Positions 21,101 through 29,826 of a stretch of DNA of 34,010 nt are shown here, piece by piece. This DNA comes from an uncultured Pelagibacteraceae bacterium (GTDB lineage: Bacteria; Pseudomonadota; Alphaproteobacteria; Pelagibacterales; Pelagibacteraceae), in assembly GCA_902624015.1 (NCBI GenBank), contig CACNVV010000010.1:1-34010 (forward strand), in the 5' to 3' direction. Positions within the stretch are counted from its first letter, which is position 1. Each line of letters opens with the position of its first letter. The notes beneath the pieces were generated by a model. That model was not told where the DNA came from. It saw only the letters and a program-made list of their open reading frames with translations, and did no database searches. A program made the position numbers and the translations under genes.

Positions 21101-21649
21101 TTAATTAAATATTTTAGCACCTCTGGTCATAGCTACTGCCCCAGTTCTCGAAGTGCTAATAAGTCCAAAGGGCTTTAATTTTTTATTCATTTTATCAATT
21201 TCTCTTCTTAGAGCAGTTATTTGAATTACTGCTGAAGTTTTTGTTTCATCTAATATTACGGGATTAAATTTTTTACAAGCATTTAAGCATTTTTGAATTT
21301 TATTTCTTTTTCCAACAACTTTAAATAATGCCATTTCTTTGAATATTACTCCTTTATCTTCTCTTTTAAATTCAGCAACTTTATGAACTGGTACCAATTT
21401 TGTTAATTGAAGTCTTATTTGATCAATAACTTGTGGTGTTCCAGTAGTAACAATTGTTATTCTTGAAATATTTTTAATAGCGTCAACTTCAGCAACTGCT
21501 AAAGACTCGATATTATATCCTCGGCCTGAAAATAAACCTACAACTCTTGCCAAAACTCCAGCCTCATTATCTACCCATACTACAAAAATATATGTATCTG
21601 GTTTTTGTTTCTTCGTAGGTATGCTGTAAGCTGACTTTGGTTTCGGCAT
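21101..21649 (-). CDS. ilvH: Acetolactate synthase small (regulatory) subunit
   Basis: A 182-residue protein with an N-terminal ACT domain (YIFVVWVDNEAGVLARVVGLFSGRGYNIESLAV, written here only to mark the fold at about residues 20-52; key residues are the Asn-Glu-Ala-Gly and the Gly-Arg-Gly-Tyr). A C-terminal regulatory domain follows, including LVPVHKVAEF, FKEMALFKVV and FGLISTSRTGAVAMTRG. It binds the catalytic subunit, raises its activity and gives valine feedback inhibition. It is five bases downstream of ilvI with no clear ribosome binding site of its own, so translation is probably coupled. The extra N-terminal 18 residues compared with E. coli IlvH are usual in alphaproteobacteria. Confidence 0.95.
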   Translation of the reverse strand: MPKPKSAYSIPTKKQKPDTYIFVVWVDNEAGVLARVVGLFSGRGYNIESLAVAEVDAIKNISRITIVTTGTPQVIDQIRLQLTKLVPVHKVAEFKREDKGVIFKEMALFKVVGKRNKIQKCLNACKKFNPVILDETKTSAVIQITALRREIDKMNKKLKPFGLISTSRTGAVAMTRGAKIFN

Positions 21650-21654
21650 TATGA

Positions 21655-23421
21655 TTATACTAAGGCTTTACCTTTTCCTTTGATTTTATTTTCCTCTTGA
21701 TCATTTGGACCTAAAATCATTTGGTTATGTGGTTTTCCAGATGGGATCATTGGAAAACAATTTTCGTTAGGATCCACATGACAATCAAAAATTACCGGCC
21801 CATGATAATCAATCATTTCTTGAATTTTATCATCAAGCTCATTTGGACTGTTTGCTTTAATTCCTTTGCATCCATATGCTTCTGCCATTTTCATAAAATC
21901 AGGCAATGCTTCAGAATAACTTTCAGAATAATTTTTTTCATGCAGTAATTCCTGCCATTGTCTTACCATTCCCATATATTGATTATTTAAAATAAATATT
22001 TTAATAGGAAGATTGTATTGAACTGCAGTAGACATTTCTTGCATAGTCATCAAAACTGAGGCTTCTCCAGCAATATCGATTACTAATTTTTCAGGATGAG
22101 CAATTTGAACGCCGACTGCTGCTGGCAATCCATACCCCATTGTTCCCAAGCCACCAGATGTCATCCACCTGTTTGGTTTATTAAATTTATAATGTTGAGC
22201 AGCCCACATTTGGTGTTGTCCAACCTCAGTAGTAACATAAGTATCTTTATTCTTAGTTAATTCATAAAGTCTCTGAACGGCATATTGAGGCTTTATACTT
22301 TCATCACTATTTACAAAATTAAGAGAATCTTTTTCTCTCCATTTTTCAATTTGTTCCCACCACTTAGCTATATTTGCTTTATTTGACTTACTATGACCAT
22401 TTTTTCTTTTAGCAATTGTTTTATTAATTTTACTGATTACGCTGGTAACATCTCCAACTATTGCAAGATCAACCTTAATAATTTTATTAATTGATGATGG
22501 GTCTATATCAATATGAACCTTTTTTGAATTTGGTGAAAATTCATCTATTTTTCCAGTAATACGATCATCAAACCTTGCGCCAATGTTAATTAATAGATCA
22601 CAATCATGCATAGCATTATTTGCTTCATATGTACCATGCATACCAAGCATTCCTAAAAATTGATTATCATCTCCAGGATATGCACCTAATCCCTGAAGTG
22701 TAGAAGTTATAGGAAAGCCAGTTAGCTCAACAAATTCTCTAAGAGCCTGACTCGCTTTTGGTCCTGAGTTAATTACTCCTCCACCACTATAGATGATTGG
22801 TTTTTTGGCCTTGCTTAATAATTTTACTAATTCTTCAATTTGATTTTGAGAAAATTTATTATGCGATTTTCCATTTAATTTTTTTTCTTTATTTGGTTTT
22901 TTGTATTTAGTTTTTGCAAACTGAATATCTTTTGGAATGTCAATTAAAACTGGTCCTGGTCTTCCAGTTGTTGCAACTCTAAAAGCTTCATGCATAACCT
23001 TAGAAAGATCATTAATATCTTTTACTAACCAATTGTGTTTGGTACAAGGTCTTGTAATCCCTGTAGTGTCACATTCCTGGAAAGCATCAGTTCCAATTAA
23101 ATGTGTTGGAACCTGACCAGAAATACAAACTAACGGTACAGAGTCCATATAAGCATCTGTTAAAGCTGTAACAACATTGGTTGCCCCAGGACCTGATGTA
23201 ACTAAAACTACACCCGGTTTTCCTGATGACCTCGCATAGCCTTCAGCTGCATGTCCAGCACCTTGTTCGTGTCTAACTAAAATATGTTTTATAGAAGGAT
23301 GATTTTTTAATTCATCATAAATCGGTAACACTGCGCCACCTGGATAACCAAAGATATGTTCAACCTTTTGGTCTTCAAGACACTTAAATACAATTTCTGC
23401 TCCAGTTAATAATTTTGGCAT
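21655..23421 (-). CDS. ilvI: Acetolactate synthase large (catalytic) subunit
   Basis: A 588-residue ThDP- and FAD-dependent enzyme that makes 2-acetolactate from pyruvate, or acetohydroxybutyrate. The N-terminal Pyr domain has [13 protein letters not shown] and [15 protein letters not shown] (catalytic Glu52). The central FAD domain has [16 protein letters not shown]. The C-terminal PP domain has [17 protein letters not shown] and [12 protein letters not shown]. The ThDP/Mg motif, usually GDG or GDA, here reads GEAS: codon 22063-22065 is GAA, Glu453, in place of the metal-binding Asp. The start aligns with E. coli IlvI ([11 protein letters not shown] versus MEMLSGAEMV), leaving no later start. 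No ribosome binding site is present, and the predicted promoter puts the transcript start at the ATG. Confidence 0.96.
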   Translation of the reverse strand: MPKLLTGAEIVFKCLEDQKVEHIFGYPGGAVLPIYDELKNHPSIKHILVRHEQGAGHAAEGYARSSGKPGVVLVTSGPGATNVVTALTDAYMDSVPLVCISGQVPTHLIGTDAFQECDTTGITRPCTKHNWLVKDINDLSKVMHEAFRVATTGRPGPVLIDIPKDIQFAKTKYKKPNKEKKLNGKSHNKFSQNQIEELVKLLSKAKKPIIYSGGGVINSGPKASQALREFVELTGFPITSTLQGLGAYPGDDNQFLGMLGMHGTYEANNAMHDCDLLINIGARFDDRITGKIDEFSPNSKKVHIDIDPSSINKIIKVDLAIVGDVTSVISKINKTIAKRKNGHSKSNKANIAKWWEQIEKWREKDSLNFVNSDESIKPQYAVQRLYELTKNKDTYVTTEVGQHQMWAAQHYKFNKPNRWMTSGGLGTMGYGLPAAVGVQIAHPEKLVIDIAGEASVLMTMQEMSTAVQYNLPIKIFILNNQYMGMVRQWQELLHEKNYSESYSEALPDFMKMAEAYGCKGIKANSPNELDDKIQEMIDYHGPVIFDCHVDPNENCFPMIPSGKPHNQMILGPNDQEENKIKGKGKALV

Positions 23422-23426
23422 TAGGC

Positions 23427-23456
23427 AATCTAGCTGAAGTTGTACTCATTGGTCAA
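23427..23456 (-). promoter_or_regulatory. Predicted ilvIHC promoter, implying a leaderless transcript
   Basis: On the minus strand TTGACC (23451-23456) is followed after 18 bases by TAGATT (23427-23432), or after 17 bases by CTAGAT (23428-23433). Transcription would begin about 7 bases later, at or within a base or two of the ilvI ATG (23421). This is the best -35 match I noted in the window. Confidence 0.55.
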
Positions 23457-23473
23457 GTTTAAGAATGAAAATT

Positions 23474-24382
23474 TTAAATTTTTTTCAAAAAATTATTTAT
23501 GTCTTGTGGCTTCAGTTTCATCCAACTAATCATGTTACCTCTAGCCCAAGTACTTTGTCTTTTGGCGTATTGTCTAGTTTTTATGGCTATTTTTTCTTTA
23601 GTTTCCTTCAAATCTTTTTGTTTTTTTAAATATTCTCTAATTTCATTAACTCCAATAGCTTTGTTGGCGCTTTTATCTTTTCTAACCCTAAGCTTTATGA
23701 AACCTTTTACTTCTTTTATTGCTCCATTTTCTATCATCTCACTTGTTCTTACATTAATTCTCTCAATTAATTCTTGTCTAGGGTAATCAATACAAACTTT
23801 GAAAAAATCATTTTCTATGAAGTTTGATTTTGTGTTTTTAAACCATTCATGTAGAGATTTTTTTGTAAACTTTTTAACCTCATAAGCTCTTATGCATCTT
23901 TGGGTGTCTGTAGGGTTTATTTTTCCTCTTGAGGATGGATCTAATTTTAATAGTTTTTCATAAAACTTCCTTTGCCCAAGTTTTTTTTGTAAATCTCTGA
24001 TTTGATTTCTCAGTTTTAATGAAATATTTGGTATTTTAACTAAACCATCAGTTAAAGCTTTAAAGTATAAACCTGTCCCTCCAACAAGAATTGGAGTTTT
24101 GTTTCTTTTTTGAACTTCCTTAATTTTTTTAGTTACTAGCTTAAGCCAATCACCTGTGGAGAAGTTTTTTGTTACATTATGAAAACCATATAAGTGATGT
24201 TTTATTTTCTGATATTTTTTTGGATCTGGTCTAGCTGACAAAATTTTAAGCTCTTTGTATACTTGCATGCTATCTGCATTAATAATTTCTCCATCGACTT
24301 TTTTTGCAACTTTAATTGCAAAACTTGATTTACCTGATGCTGTGGGTCCAGATATTAATATTATCTTGGATTTTAAATCCAT
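23474..24382 (-). CDS. miaA: tRNA dimethylallyltransferase (MiaA)
   Basis: A 302-residue enzyme that adds an isopentenyl group to A37 of tRNAs reading UNN codons. Motifs in order: P-loop ISGPTASGKSSFA (about 9-21), INADSMQVYKELKILSARP (acceptor-binding Asp and the DSxQVY signature), VGGTGLYFKAL, the zinc-finger-like insertion region, and TRQYAKRQSTWARG near the C-terminus. The start lies 2 bases after the degP-like stop, so it is cotranscribed with the hflKC-degP run. The miaA-hfq-hflKC association is well known in proteobacteria, here in a different order and without hfq in view. Confidence 0.96.
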   Translation of the reverse strand: MDLKSKIILISGPTASGKSSFAIKVAKKVDGEIINADSMQVYKELKILSARPDPKKYQKIKHHLYGFHNVTKNFSTGDWLKLVTKKIKEVQKRNKTPILVGGTGLYFKALTDGLVKIPNISLKLRNQIRDLQKKLGQRKFYEKLLKLDPSSRGKINPTDTQRCIRAYEVKKFTKKSLHEWFKNTKSNFIENDFFKVCIDYPRQELIERINVRTSEMIENGAIKEVKGFIKLRVRKDKSANKAIGVNEIREYLKKQKDLKETKEKIAIKTRQYAKRQSTWARGNMISWMKLKPQDINNFLKKI

Positions 24383-24384
24383 TA

Positions 24385-25800
24385 CTAGTTTAGCTTAACA
24401 CCAATGTATCGTTTTTGATTTTGATTAGTATAGATTGCTAGTAAAACTGTTTTTTGATTTGAATTAAGAACTTCTTTAGTAATATCTCTTAAGTCATCTG
24501 CAGATCTAATTTTTTTCTTCTGAGCTTCAATAATAATACTGTTGAGCTCTATTGAATTTACTACAGGGCTGTTGTTAGCAATTTTCGTTATCACAAGTCC
24601 TGTAGTCTGATTTGGCAAATTTCTATTTTTAATATCCTCTTTAGTTAATGGTCTTACTGCAATTCTTAGACTTTCAATTATTTCTTCATTATTTTGTTTT
24701 TTAGTTTCTGGATTTTTACTTATTTTAAAATCGTCTGAAGTTTCTAATCTTCCTAAAATAACTTTTTTGATAATCTCTTTTTTATTTCTCCAAACTTTAA
24801 CTTCAACTTTTTTTCCGACTTCTGTTCGTGCAACGATGGCTGGAAGTTCTTTCATTTGATTTATTTTTTCTCCATTAAATTCCAAAATAATATCACCAGC
24901 TTGTATTCCTGCTTTTTCTGATGGACTATTTTCTGCAACACTAGCAACTAATGCTCCTCTTGCTTTGTCTAATTTTTCAACTTCAGCAATTTCTTTTGTT
25001 ACATCTTGAATTCTAACTCCTAACCATCCTCTTTTTGTTTCACCAAATTCGATTAATTGTTTAATTACAATTTGAGCACTGTTAGATGGTATGGAAAATC
25101 CAATTCCAATAGAACCATTACGTCCAAGAATTGCTGTATTAATTCCAATTACATTTCCTTCCATATCAAACAAAGGCCCACCTGAATTTCCTGAGTTAAT
25201 AGAAGCATCTGTTTGTATAAAATCTTCATATCTTGACAAACCAATTGATCGATTTCTTGCTGAAATAATTCCAGCTGTTACCGTTCCACCTAAACCAAAC
25301 GGATTTCCAATTGCTAAAACCCAATCACCAATTCTTGCTTTATCAGAGTCACCAAATGCAACTGGGATAAACTTTTCATCTGTATCTAATTGTAAAACAG
25401 CAATATCCATAAGTGGGTCAGCACCTAAAACCTTAGCTTTAAATTCTTGGTCACCATTTACTCTAACAATAATGTCGTCAGCATCTTGGATAACGTGATT
25501 ATTTGTGACCACAATTCCTTTCTCGTCTATTATAAACCCAGAACCTAAAGCAGCTGATTGTCTTTCCTGAGGCGTTCCAAATTCTTTAAACATATCCTCA
25601 AAAGGAGAGCCTGGAGGAAATTGAAAAGGAAAAGGATTAGTGTTCGTCACAACAGTTGTTGTAGTAGAAATATTTACCACAGATGGCATTAATTTTTCTG
25701 CAAGATCTGCAAAGGAAGCAGGAACTGGTTTGGAGTTTACATTTAATGAAAAGGTGAATGATAAAACTATTATTAAAAATATGATTTTAATTTTTCTCAT
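24385..25800 (-). CDS. degP: Periplasmic serine endoprotease DegP/HtrA family
   Basis: A 471-residue exported protease. A signal peptide (about 1-23) is followed by a trypsin-like domain with His102 (TNNHVIQDADD), Asp132 (DPLMDIAVLQLD) and Ser206 (NSGNSGGPLFD), so the catalytic triad is intact. Two PDZ domains follow: the first around 255-345 (RGWLGVRIQDV, GDIILEFNGEKI), the second around 370-470 and more divergent. It degrades or refolds damaged envelope proteins. It follows the DUF2065 gene with a 1-base gap and is in the same operon as hflKC, the usual alphaproteobacterial order. DegP, DegQ and MucD cannot be separated from sequence alone. Confidence 0.94.
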   Translation of the reverse strand: MRKIKIIFLIIVLSFTFSLNVNSKPVPASFADLAEKLMPSVVNISTTTTVVTNTNPFPFQFPPGSPFEDMFKEFGTPQERQSAALGSGFIIDEKGIVVTNNHVIQDADDIIVRVNGDQEFKAKVLGADPLMDIAVLQLDTDEKFIPVAFGDSDKARIGDWVLAIGNPFGLGGTVTAGIISARNRSIGLSRYEDFIQTDASINSGNSGGPLFDMEGNVIGINTAILGRNGSIGIGFSIPSNSAQIVIKQLIEFGETKRGWLGVRIQDVTKEIAEVEKLDKARGALVASVAENSPSEKAGIQAGDIILEFNGEKINQMKELPAIVARTEVGKKVEVKVWRNKKEIIKKVILGRLETSDDFKISKNPETKKQNNEEIIESLRIAVRPLTKEDIKNRNLPNQTTGLVITKIANNSPVVNSIELNSIIIEAQKKKIRSADDLRDITKEVLNSNQKTVLLAIYTNQNQKRYIGVKLN

Positions 25801-25801
25801 A

Positions 25802-25987
25802 TTAAACCTTAATAAAATAAATAATTATAAAACCTATTAATGCAAAAATAAGTCCACCTGATCTTAGCTGACTATCTTTAACAAGTTCCAATTTTTTCAA
25901 CATACTTTTCATTTTTGCTGGAAATAAGGCGTACAAAATTCCCTCAATAAATAAGAAAAGACCAAAAGCTATAAATAGCTCACGCAT
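25802..25987 (-). CDS. DUF2065 (YjeT-type) small membrane protein
   Basis: A 61-residue protein with two membrane segments (about 5-22 and 43-60) joined by a basic loop, KMKSMLKKLE. The pattern FGLFLFIEGILYALFPAKMKSML and the position directly after hflC identify the DUF2065/YjeT family, whose members routinely sit beside hflKC. Its function is unknown; an accessory role with the HflKC complex is a reasonable guess. Spacing is 7 bases after hflC and 1 base before degP. Confidence 0.88.
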   Translation of the reverse strand: MRELFIAFGLFLFIEGILYALFPAKMKSMLKKLELVKDSQLRSGGLIFALIGFIIIYFIKV

Positions 25988-25994
25988 TTAAGAA

Positions 25995-26867
25995 TTATTG
26001 TTGGATTTCAGGTTTTATATTTCCAAAAAATTTAAAAAATTCACTATCAGGTGATAAAATTAAAGAGGTTTCACCACCTATAAGAGCTTTTTCATATGCT
26101 TGCATAGCTCTATAGAAAGCAAAAAATTCAGGATCCTGGCCAAAGGCGTCAGCAAATATTTTATTTCTTTCTCCATCACCTTCCCCTTTCATGATCTCTG
26201 ATTGTTTTTGAGCATCTGCTAATATTACAGTAACTTCTTTGTCTGCAGTTGATGTAATTGTAACTGCCATCTCTGCACCTTTTGCTCTAAATTCTTTTGC
26301 TTCCCTCTCCCTTTCAGTTTGCATTCTTCTATAGATCGCATCACTGTTAGCCTGAGGTAGGTCTGCTCTTTTAATTCTAACATCAACAATATTTATTCCA
26401 AAGTTTTGCGCTTCATTGTTTACACCTTCTTTAATTAAAGCCATTTGCTTAGATCTATCTTTAGATAATAATGTTTGTAATTCCTCTTGACCTAACACAT
26501 TTCTAATTCTTGAATTTATAATTGTAGACAGTCTTGATCTTGCAACTCTTTCGTTTCCAACTGATATATAAAACTTAAGTGGATCTACGATCTGAAACCT
26601 CGCGAATGCATCAACAATTAAACGTTTCTGGTCTGATGCAATAACCTCTTCAGGTGGAGCATCTAAATTTAGAATTCTTTTATCTAAATAAACAACATTT
26701 TGAATAAATGGAATTTTAAAGTTTAATCCTGGTTTCATTATAATTCTTTTTGGATCACCAAATTGAAGGATAATTGCTTGGTTAACCTCTTTGACTATAA
26801 TTACTGATAAAAAAGCTACAACACCAATTGCAACTAATACTCCTGCTAATATTTTTCCAGCCTTCAT
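25995..26867 (-). CDS. hflC: HflC, SPFH/band-7 subunit of the HflKC complex
   Basis: A 290-residue protein with one N-terminal membrane anchor (about 5-26) followed by the SPFH domain (VNQAIILQFGDPKRI, PGLNFKIPFIQNV, KRLIVDAFARFQI). A long helical coiled-coil region follows (about 180-240, RRMQTERERE...EMAVTITSTADKEV). With HflK it forms a large periplasm-facing cage around the FtsH protease and limits its action on membrane proteins. It starts one base after the hflK stop. Length and order match the E. coli protein. Confidence 0.96.
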   Translation of the reverse strand: MKAGKILAGVLVAIGVVAFLSVIIVKEVNQAIILQFGDPKRIIMKPGLNFKIPFIQNVVYLDKRILNLDAPPEEVIASDQKRLIVDAFARFQIVDPLKFYISVGNERVARSRLSTIINSRIRNVLGQEELQTLLSKDRSKQMALIKEGVNNEAQNFGINIVDVRIKRADLPQANSDAIYRRMQTEREREAKEFRAKGAEMAVTITSTADKEVTVILADAQKQSEIMKGEGDGERNKIFADAFGQDPEFFAFYRAMQAYEKALIGGETSLILSPDSEFFKFFGNIKPEIQQ

Positions 26868-26868
26868 T

Positions 26869-27969
26869 TTAATTCGTCGCTTTCTTTTTCAACTCAGGCA
26901 AAGGTAAATATGGAACTACACCTGAGCCTGCATTTTTTTCTATAATTACTTTATCTATATCTGCTAAAACTTTTTCCATAGTTTCTAAGTACATTCTTTC
27001 TTGAGTAACTGCTTTTGCATTTTTATACTCATTATAGATTGCTATAAACCTACTTGCTTCACCCTCTGCTTTTGCAACAACTTCTTTTTTATACGCCTCT
27101 GCTGCTTGTAAAATTTTTTGTGCTTCCCCTCGTGCTCTTGGAATAACATCATTAGCATATGCTTCAGCTTCGTTTTTAGATCTTTCCATGTCTGCTCTCG
27201 CAGCTTGTACATCTCTAAATGCATCAATTACTTGATCAGGTGGGTCAGCTTTTTGTGTTTGAACTTGTGTAATTTGAATTCCACTTTCATAGTCATCTAA
27301 AATACTTTGTATTATATTTTGTGTCTCAACCTCAATTTTAGATCTTCCTTCTGTTAGAATTGGCTGGATATCACTCTTTGCTATAACTTCCCTCATTGCA
27401 GTTTCAGCAGCTGCTTTAACTGTGCCTTCTGGGTCTTGAATTTTAAATAAAAAATTTCCAGCATCTTTAATTACCCAAAATACTGAGAAGTCAATGTTAA
27501 CAATATTTTCATCTCCAGTTAACATTAAGCTTTCCTGTGGAACATCAGCAACACCACCACCTGTAGAAAAACCACTGTCTCTCTCAGATCTAAATCCTAT
27601 ATCCATTCTATTAACTTTAGTTACCTTTGGTGTTTGAACAGTTTCAACAGGAAAAGGTATATGATAGTTCAAACCAGGCTGTGTAGTTTTTACAAACTTA
27701 CCAAATCTTAATACCACCCCTTGTTCATCGGGTAACACTCTATAAAGTCCGCTTGCTAACCATACAAAAACTAAAACTAATAAAATTAGACTTATTGATT
27801 TTCCTCCTGAAGTTTTTCCACCAGGTAAAAATCTTTTTATTTTATCTTGAAGATCTCTAATTAATTCGTCAACATTTGGAGGTCTAGGACCTCTACCTGA
27901 TCCGTTACCACTACCACCTCCACTAGGAGGTGCTCCCCAAGGACTTTGGCCTTTAAAATCGTCTGACAT
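26869..27969 (-). CDS. hflK: HflK, SPFH/band-7 subunit of the HflKC complex
   Basis: A 366-residue partner of HflC. The ATG at 27969 gives the typical HflK N-terminus: MSDDFKGQSPWGAPP, then a Gly/Pro-rich stretch, NVDELIRDLQDKIKRFLPGG, and a single membrane helix (about 58-78). The SPFH domain (GVVLRFGKFVKTTQPGLNYHIPFPVE) and a coiled-coil tail follow. The frame stays open up to 28200, but that extension overlaps the divergent mrp gene and does not look like HflK. It heads the hflK-hflC-DUF2065-degP-miaA run and diverges from mrp across 49 bases. A TATATA box lies in that gap; no strong ribosome binding site is seen. Confidence 0.95.
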   Translation of the reverse strand: MSDDFKGQSPWGAPPSGGGSGNGSGRGPRPPNVDELIRDLQDKIKRFLPGGKTSGGKSISLILLVLVFVWLASGLYRVLPDEQGVVLRFGKFVKTTQPGLNYHIPFPVETVQTPKVTKVNRMDIGFRSERDSGFSTGGGVADVPQESLMLTGDENIVNIDFSVFWVIKDAGNFLFKIQDPEGTVKAAAETAMREVIAKSDIQPILTEGRSKIEVETQNIIQSILDDYESGIQITQVQTQKADPPDQVIDAFRDVQAARADMERSKNEAEAYANDVIPRARGEAQKILQAAEAYKKEVVAKAEGEASRFIAIYNEYKNAKAVTQERMYLETMEKVLADIDKVIIEKNAGSGVVPYLPLPELKKKATN

Positions 27970-28018
27970 GCCAAAGTATATAGTGTCTTTATTACAAAAA
28001 ACAAGTAATGATACTTTC

Positions 28019-28843
28019 ATGAGTGATAAAAAACCTGAACTTAGTGCCGCAATGAAAAGTAAGCTAGAGCCTAAAAAATTCACTAAAAATCCTATTCTTG
28101 GAACTAAGTTTACAATTGCAATATCTAGTGCAAAAGGTGGTGTTGGAAAATCTACTTTTGCAACGAATCTCGCTTTGGCATTAAAGAAAGTTGGATGCAA
28201 AGTTGGTCTTTTAGATGCAGATATTTATGGTCCATCAATTCCTAAAATGTTTGCCATTAATGAAAAACCAAAAAGCGATGGTCAAAAATTAGATCCAATT
28301 ACAAAATATGAAATTCAGTGTATGTCGATTGGTTTTTTAGCTGATCAACAAACTCCAATGATTTGGCGTGGTCCTATGGTTACAAGTGCAATTAAAACTT
28401 TTACTCAGAAAGTAAATTGGAAAGATTTAGATTTTATAATAGTTGATATGCCTCCAGGAACTGGTGATACTCAACTTACATTTTCTCAAGAAATAAAATT
28501 GGATGGTGCAATAATTGTAAGCACACCACAAGAAGTAGCTCTTTTAGATGTCAAAAGAGGAATTAAAATGTTTGATAAACTTGGAGTTAAGATTTTGGGT
28601 TTAGTTGATAACATGAGTTTTTTTATTGGAGACGATGGAAAAAAATATAAAATTTTTGGAGAAGGTGGAGTTAAAAAAACTGCAGAGGAATTTCAAAAAG
28701 AATTTTTGGGTGAGATTCCAATTAATCCAGAAGTTGGTAAAACTGGGGATGAAGGAAAGCCAATTGTGGAAACTAACCCTGAGCATGAAATTTCTAAAAT
28801 ATATTTAAATTTTGCTGAAAGAATTAAATCAACTTATCTTTAA
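28019..28843 (+). CDS. Mrp/ApbC-type P-loop ATPase (Fe-S carrier family), lacking DUF59 and CxxC
   Basis: A 274-residue member of the Mrp/NBP35 family, cytosolic ATPases tied to iron-sulfur cluster delivery. Motifs are a deviant Walker [12 protein letters not shown] (39-46 for KGGVGKST), [37 protein letters not shown] and [14 protein letters not shown]. It lacks the N-terminal MIP18/DUF59 domain present in longer Mrp proteins. The segment that usually carries the cluster-bridging CPHC reads [16 protein letters not shown], with no cysteines. I start at ATG 28019 (MSDKKPEL); an in-frame ATG at 27968 overlaps the hflK start. It converges with thyX, with a 20-base 3' overlap. Confidence 0.88.
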   Translation: MSDKKPELSAAMKSKLEPKKFTKNPILGTKFTIAISSAKGGVGKSTFATNLALALKKVGCKVGLLDADIYGPSIPKMFAINEKPKSDGQKLDPITKYEIQCMSIGFLADQQTPMIWRGPMVTSAIKTFTQKVNWKDLDFIIVDMPPGTGDTQLTFSQEIKLDGAIIVSTPQEVALLDVKRGIKMFDKLGVKILGLVDNMSFFIGDDGKKYKIFGEGGVKKTAEEFQKEFLGEIPINPEVGKTGDEGKPIVETNPEHEISKIYLNFAERIKSTYL

Positions 28844-29771
28844 TATTAAAAGCATTCATTAATTCATTCCACTCCCTTTTAGAAAGGCCAGAACTTTCAA
28901 CATCTACATTTTCACCTTTGATAAGTTTTTGAATAATTAATTTACCTTTTGCAGAAACCTCAGTCCCACCAACTCTATAATCCATAAAAGCATCATAAGT
29001 TATAGGAACCCATTTTTTTACAGTATCTAGCATTATGTCTGCATAAACTCTTATTTCATATTGAGCATGACTATCAGCTCTTAATCTTAAAAAATTCATC
29101 AAATTTAATAAATCAGTTTTCCAATACCATTGAGTATAAGTATTTAGTGTTAAATTCATTCTTGCAAGTTCTCTTGCTAATCCTTTTTTATTTTCATCAA
29201 TAGTTGATCCATCAAATCTTTCATTAAGCATAATCTCATAATTATCATATGTTCTTTCTGCATCACTTTTTAGAAGTTCTAAAACTTCCTCTGCCTGTTT
29301 TCCTTCCAAGACATCTCCTCTACCCTGTCTGTTACTAGTTGATTGAGCGGCTAAATTTTCTTGTGATGGCAAATAAAATTCTTTATCCAGAATTGAATAC
29401 CTTGCAGAATATTCATTTACATTTGCAGTTCTGTGTCTAATCCATTGTCTTGCAATAAATATTGGAAGCTTAACATGATATTTAATTTCGCACATTTCGA
29501 ATGGGGTACTGTGCCAATGTCTCATCAAATATTTTATTAAACCTTTGTCAGTTGAAACTTGTTTGGTTCCTTTTCCATATGATACTCTGGCTGATTGAAC
29601 TATGGATGTGTCATCACCCATATAATCAACAACTCTTACAAAACCATGGTCCAAAGCTGGAATTGCTTCATATAGTATTTTTTCAAGCTCAGGAGCAGTA
29701 ACTCTTTTTGTTTGATTGCTTTGAGATTGTTGATTTTTTATTTCTTCTTGCTGTTCTTTAGTTAATTTCAT
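28824..29771 (-). CDS. thyX: FAD-dependent thymidylate synthase ThyX
   Basis: A 315-residue flavoenzyme that makes dTMP from dUMP using methylene-tetrahydrofolate and NADPH, replacing ThyA. The signature [11 protein letters not shown] (Arg112-Ser122, family pattern RHRxxSxNExS with Asn in place of the first Ser) is clear. [21 protein letters not shown] gives the dUMP-binding Arg/His segment, and RVSYGKGTK lies in the N-terminal part. The ATG at 29771 is chosen; the frame continues upstream to 29894, but that part is antisense to the tmRNA. It converges on mrp with a 20-base overlap. There is no ribosome binding site before the ATG. Slightly longer than most ThyX proteins because of a Gln/Lys-rich N-terminus. 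Confidence 0.93.
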   Translation of the reverse strand: MKLTKEQQEEIKNQQSQSNQTKRVTAPELEKILYEAIPALDHGFVRVVDYMGDDTSIVQSARVSYGKGTKQVSTDKGLIKYLMRHWHSTPFEMCEIKYHVKLPIFIARQWIRHRTANVNEYSARYSILDKEFYLPSQENLAAQSTSNRQGRGDVLEGKQAEEVLELLKSDAERTYDNYEIMLNERFDGSTIDENKKGLARELARMNLTLNTYTQWYWKTDLLNLMNFLRLRADSHAQYEIRVYADIMLDTVKKWVPITYDAFMDYRVGGTEVSAKGKLIIQKLIKGENVDVESSGLSKREWNELMNAFNIKDKLI

Positions 29772-29779
29772 GATTGTTA

Positions 29780-29807
29780 TTGAATCTGTTGCAATTACTT
29801 TTATATT
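29780..29807 (+). promoter_or_regulatory. Predicted ssrA promoter
   Basis: TTGAAT (29780-29785) and TATATT (29802-29807) are spaced by 16 bases. A start near 29814 would begin the precursor with a small hairpin (GTTGG, four T, CCAAC; 29814-29827) just ahead of the tmRNA acceptor piece. By-eye prediction. Confidence 0.45.
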
Positions 29808-29826
29808 AATAATGTTGGTTTTCCAA
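29800..29826 (-). promoter_or_regulatory. Predicted thyX promoter overlapping the ssrA promoter
   Basis: On the minus strand TTGGAA (29821-29826) and TATAAA (29800-29805) are spaced by 15 bases, giving a 5' leader of about 20-25 bases before the thyX ATG. Its -10 shares four bases with the -10 of the predicted ssrA promoter on the other strand. By-eye prediction. Confidence 0.35.

Noticed and set aside
25091-25498. 135-codon plus-strand open frame inside degP
   Set aside because: It is a mirror of a conserved protease frame with no ribosome binding site or family pattern; a shadow of codon bias.
27970-28200. 77-residue N-terminal extension of hflK
   Set aside because: It overlaps the 5' part of the divergent mrp gene; the HflK-typical MSDDFKG start lies at 27969.
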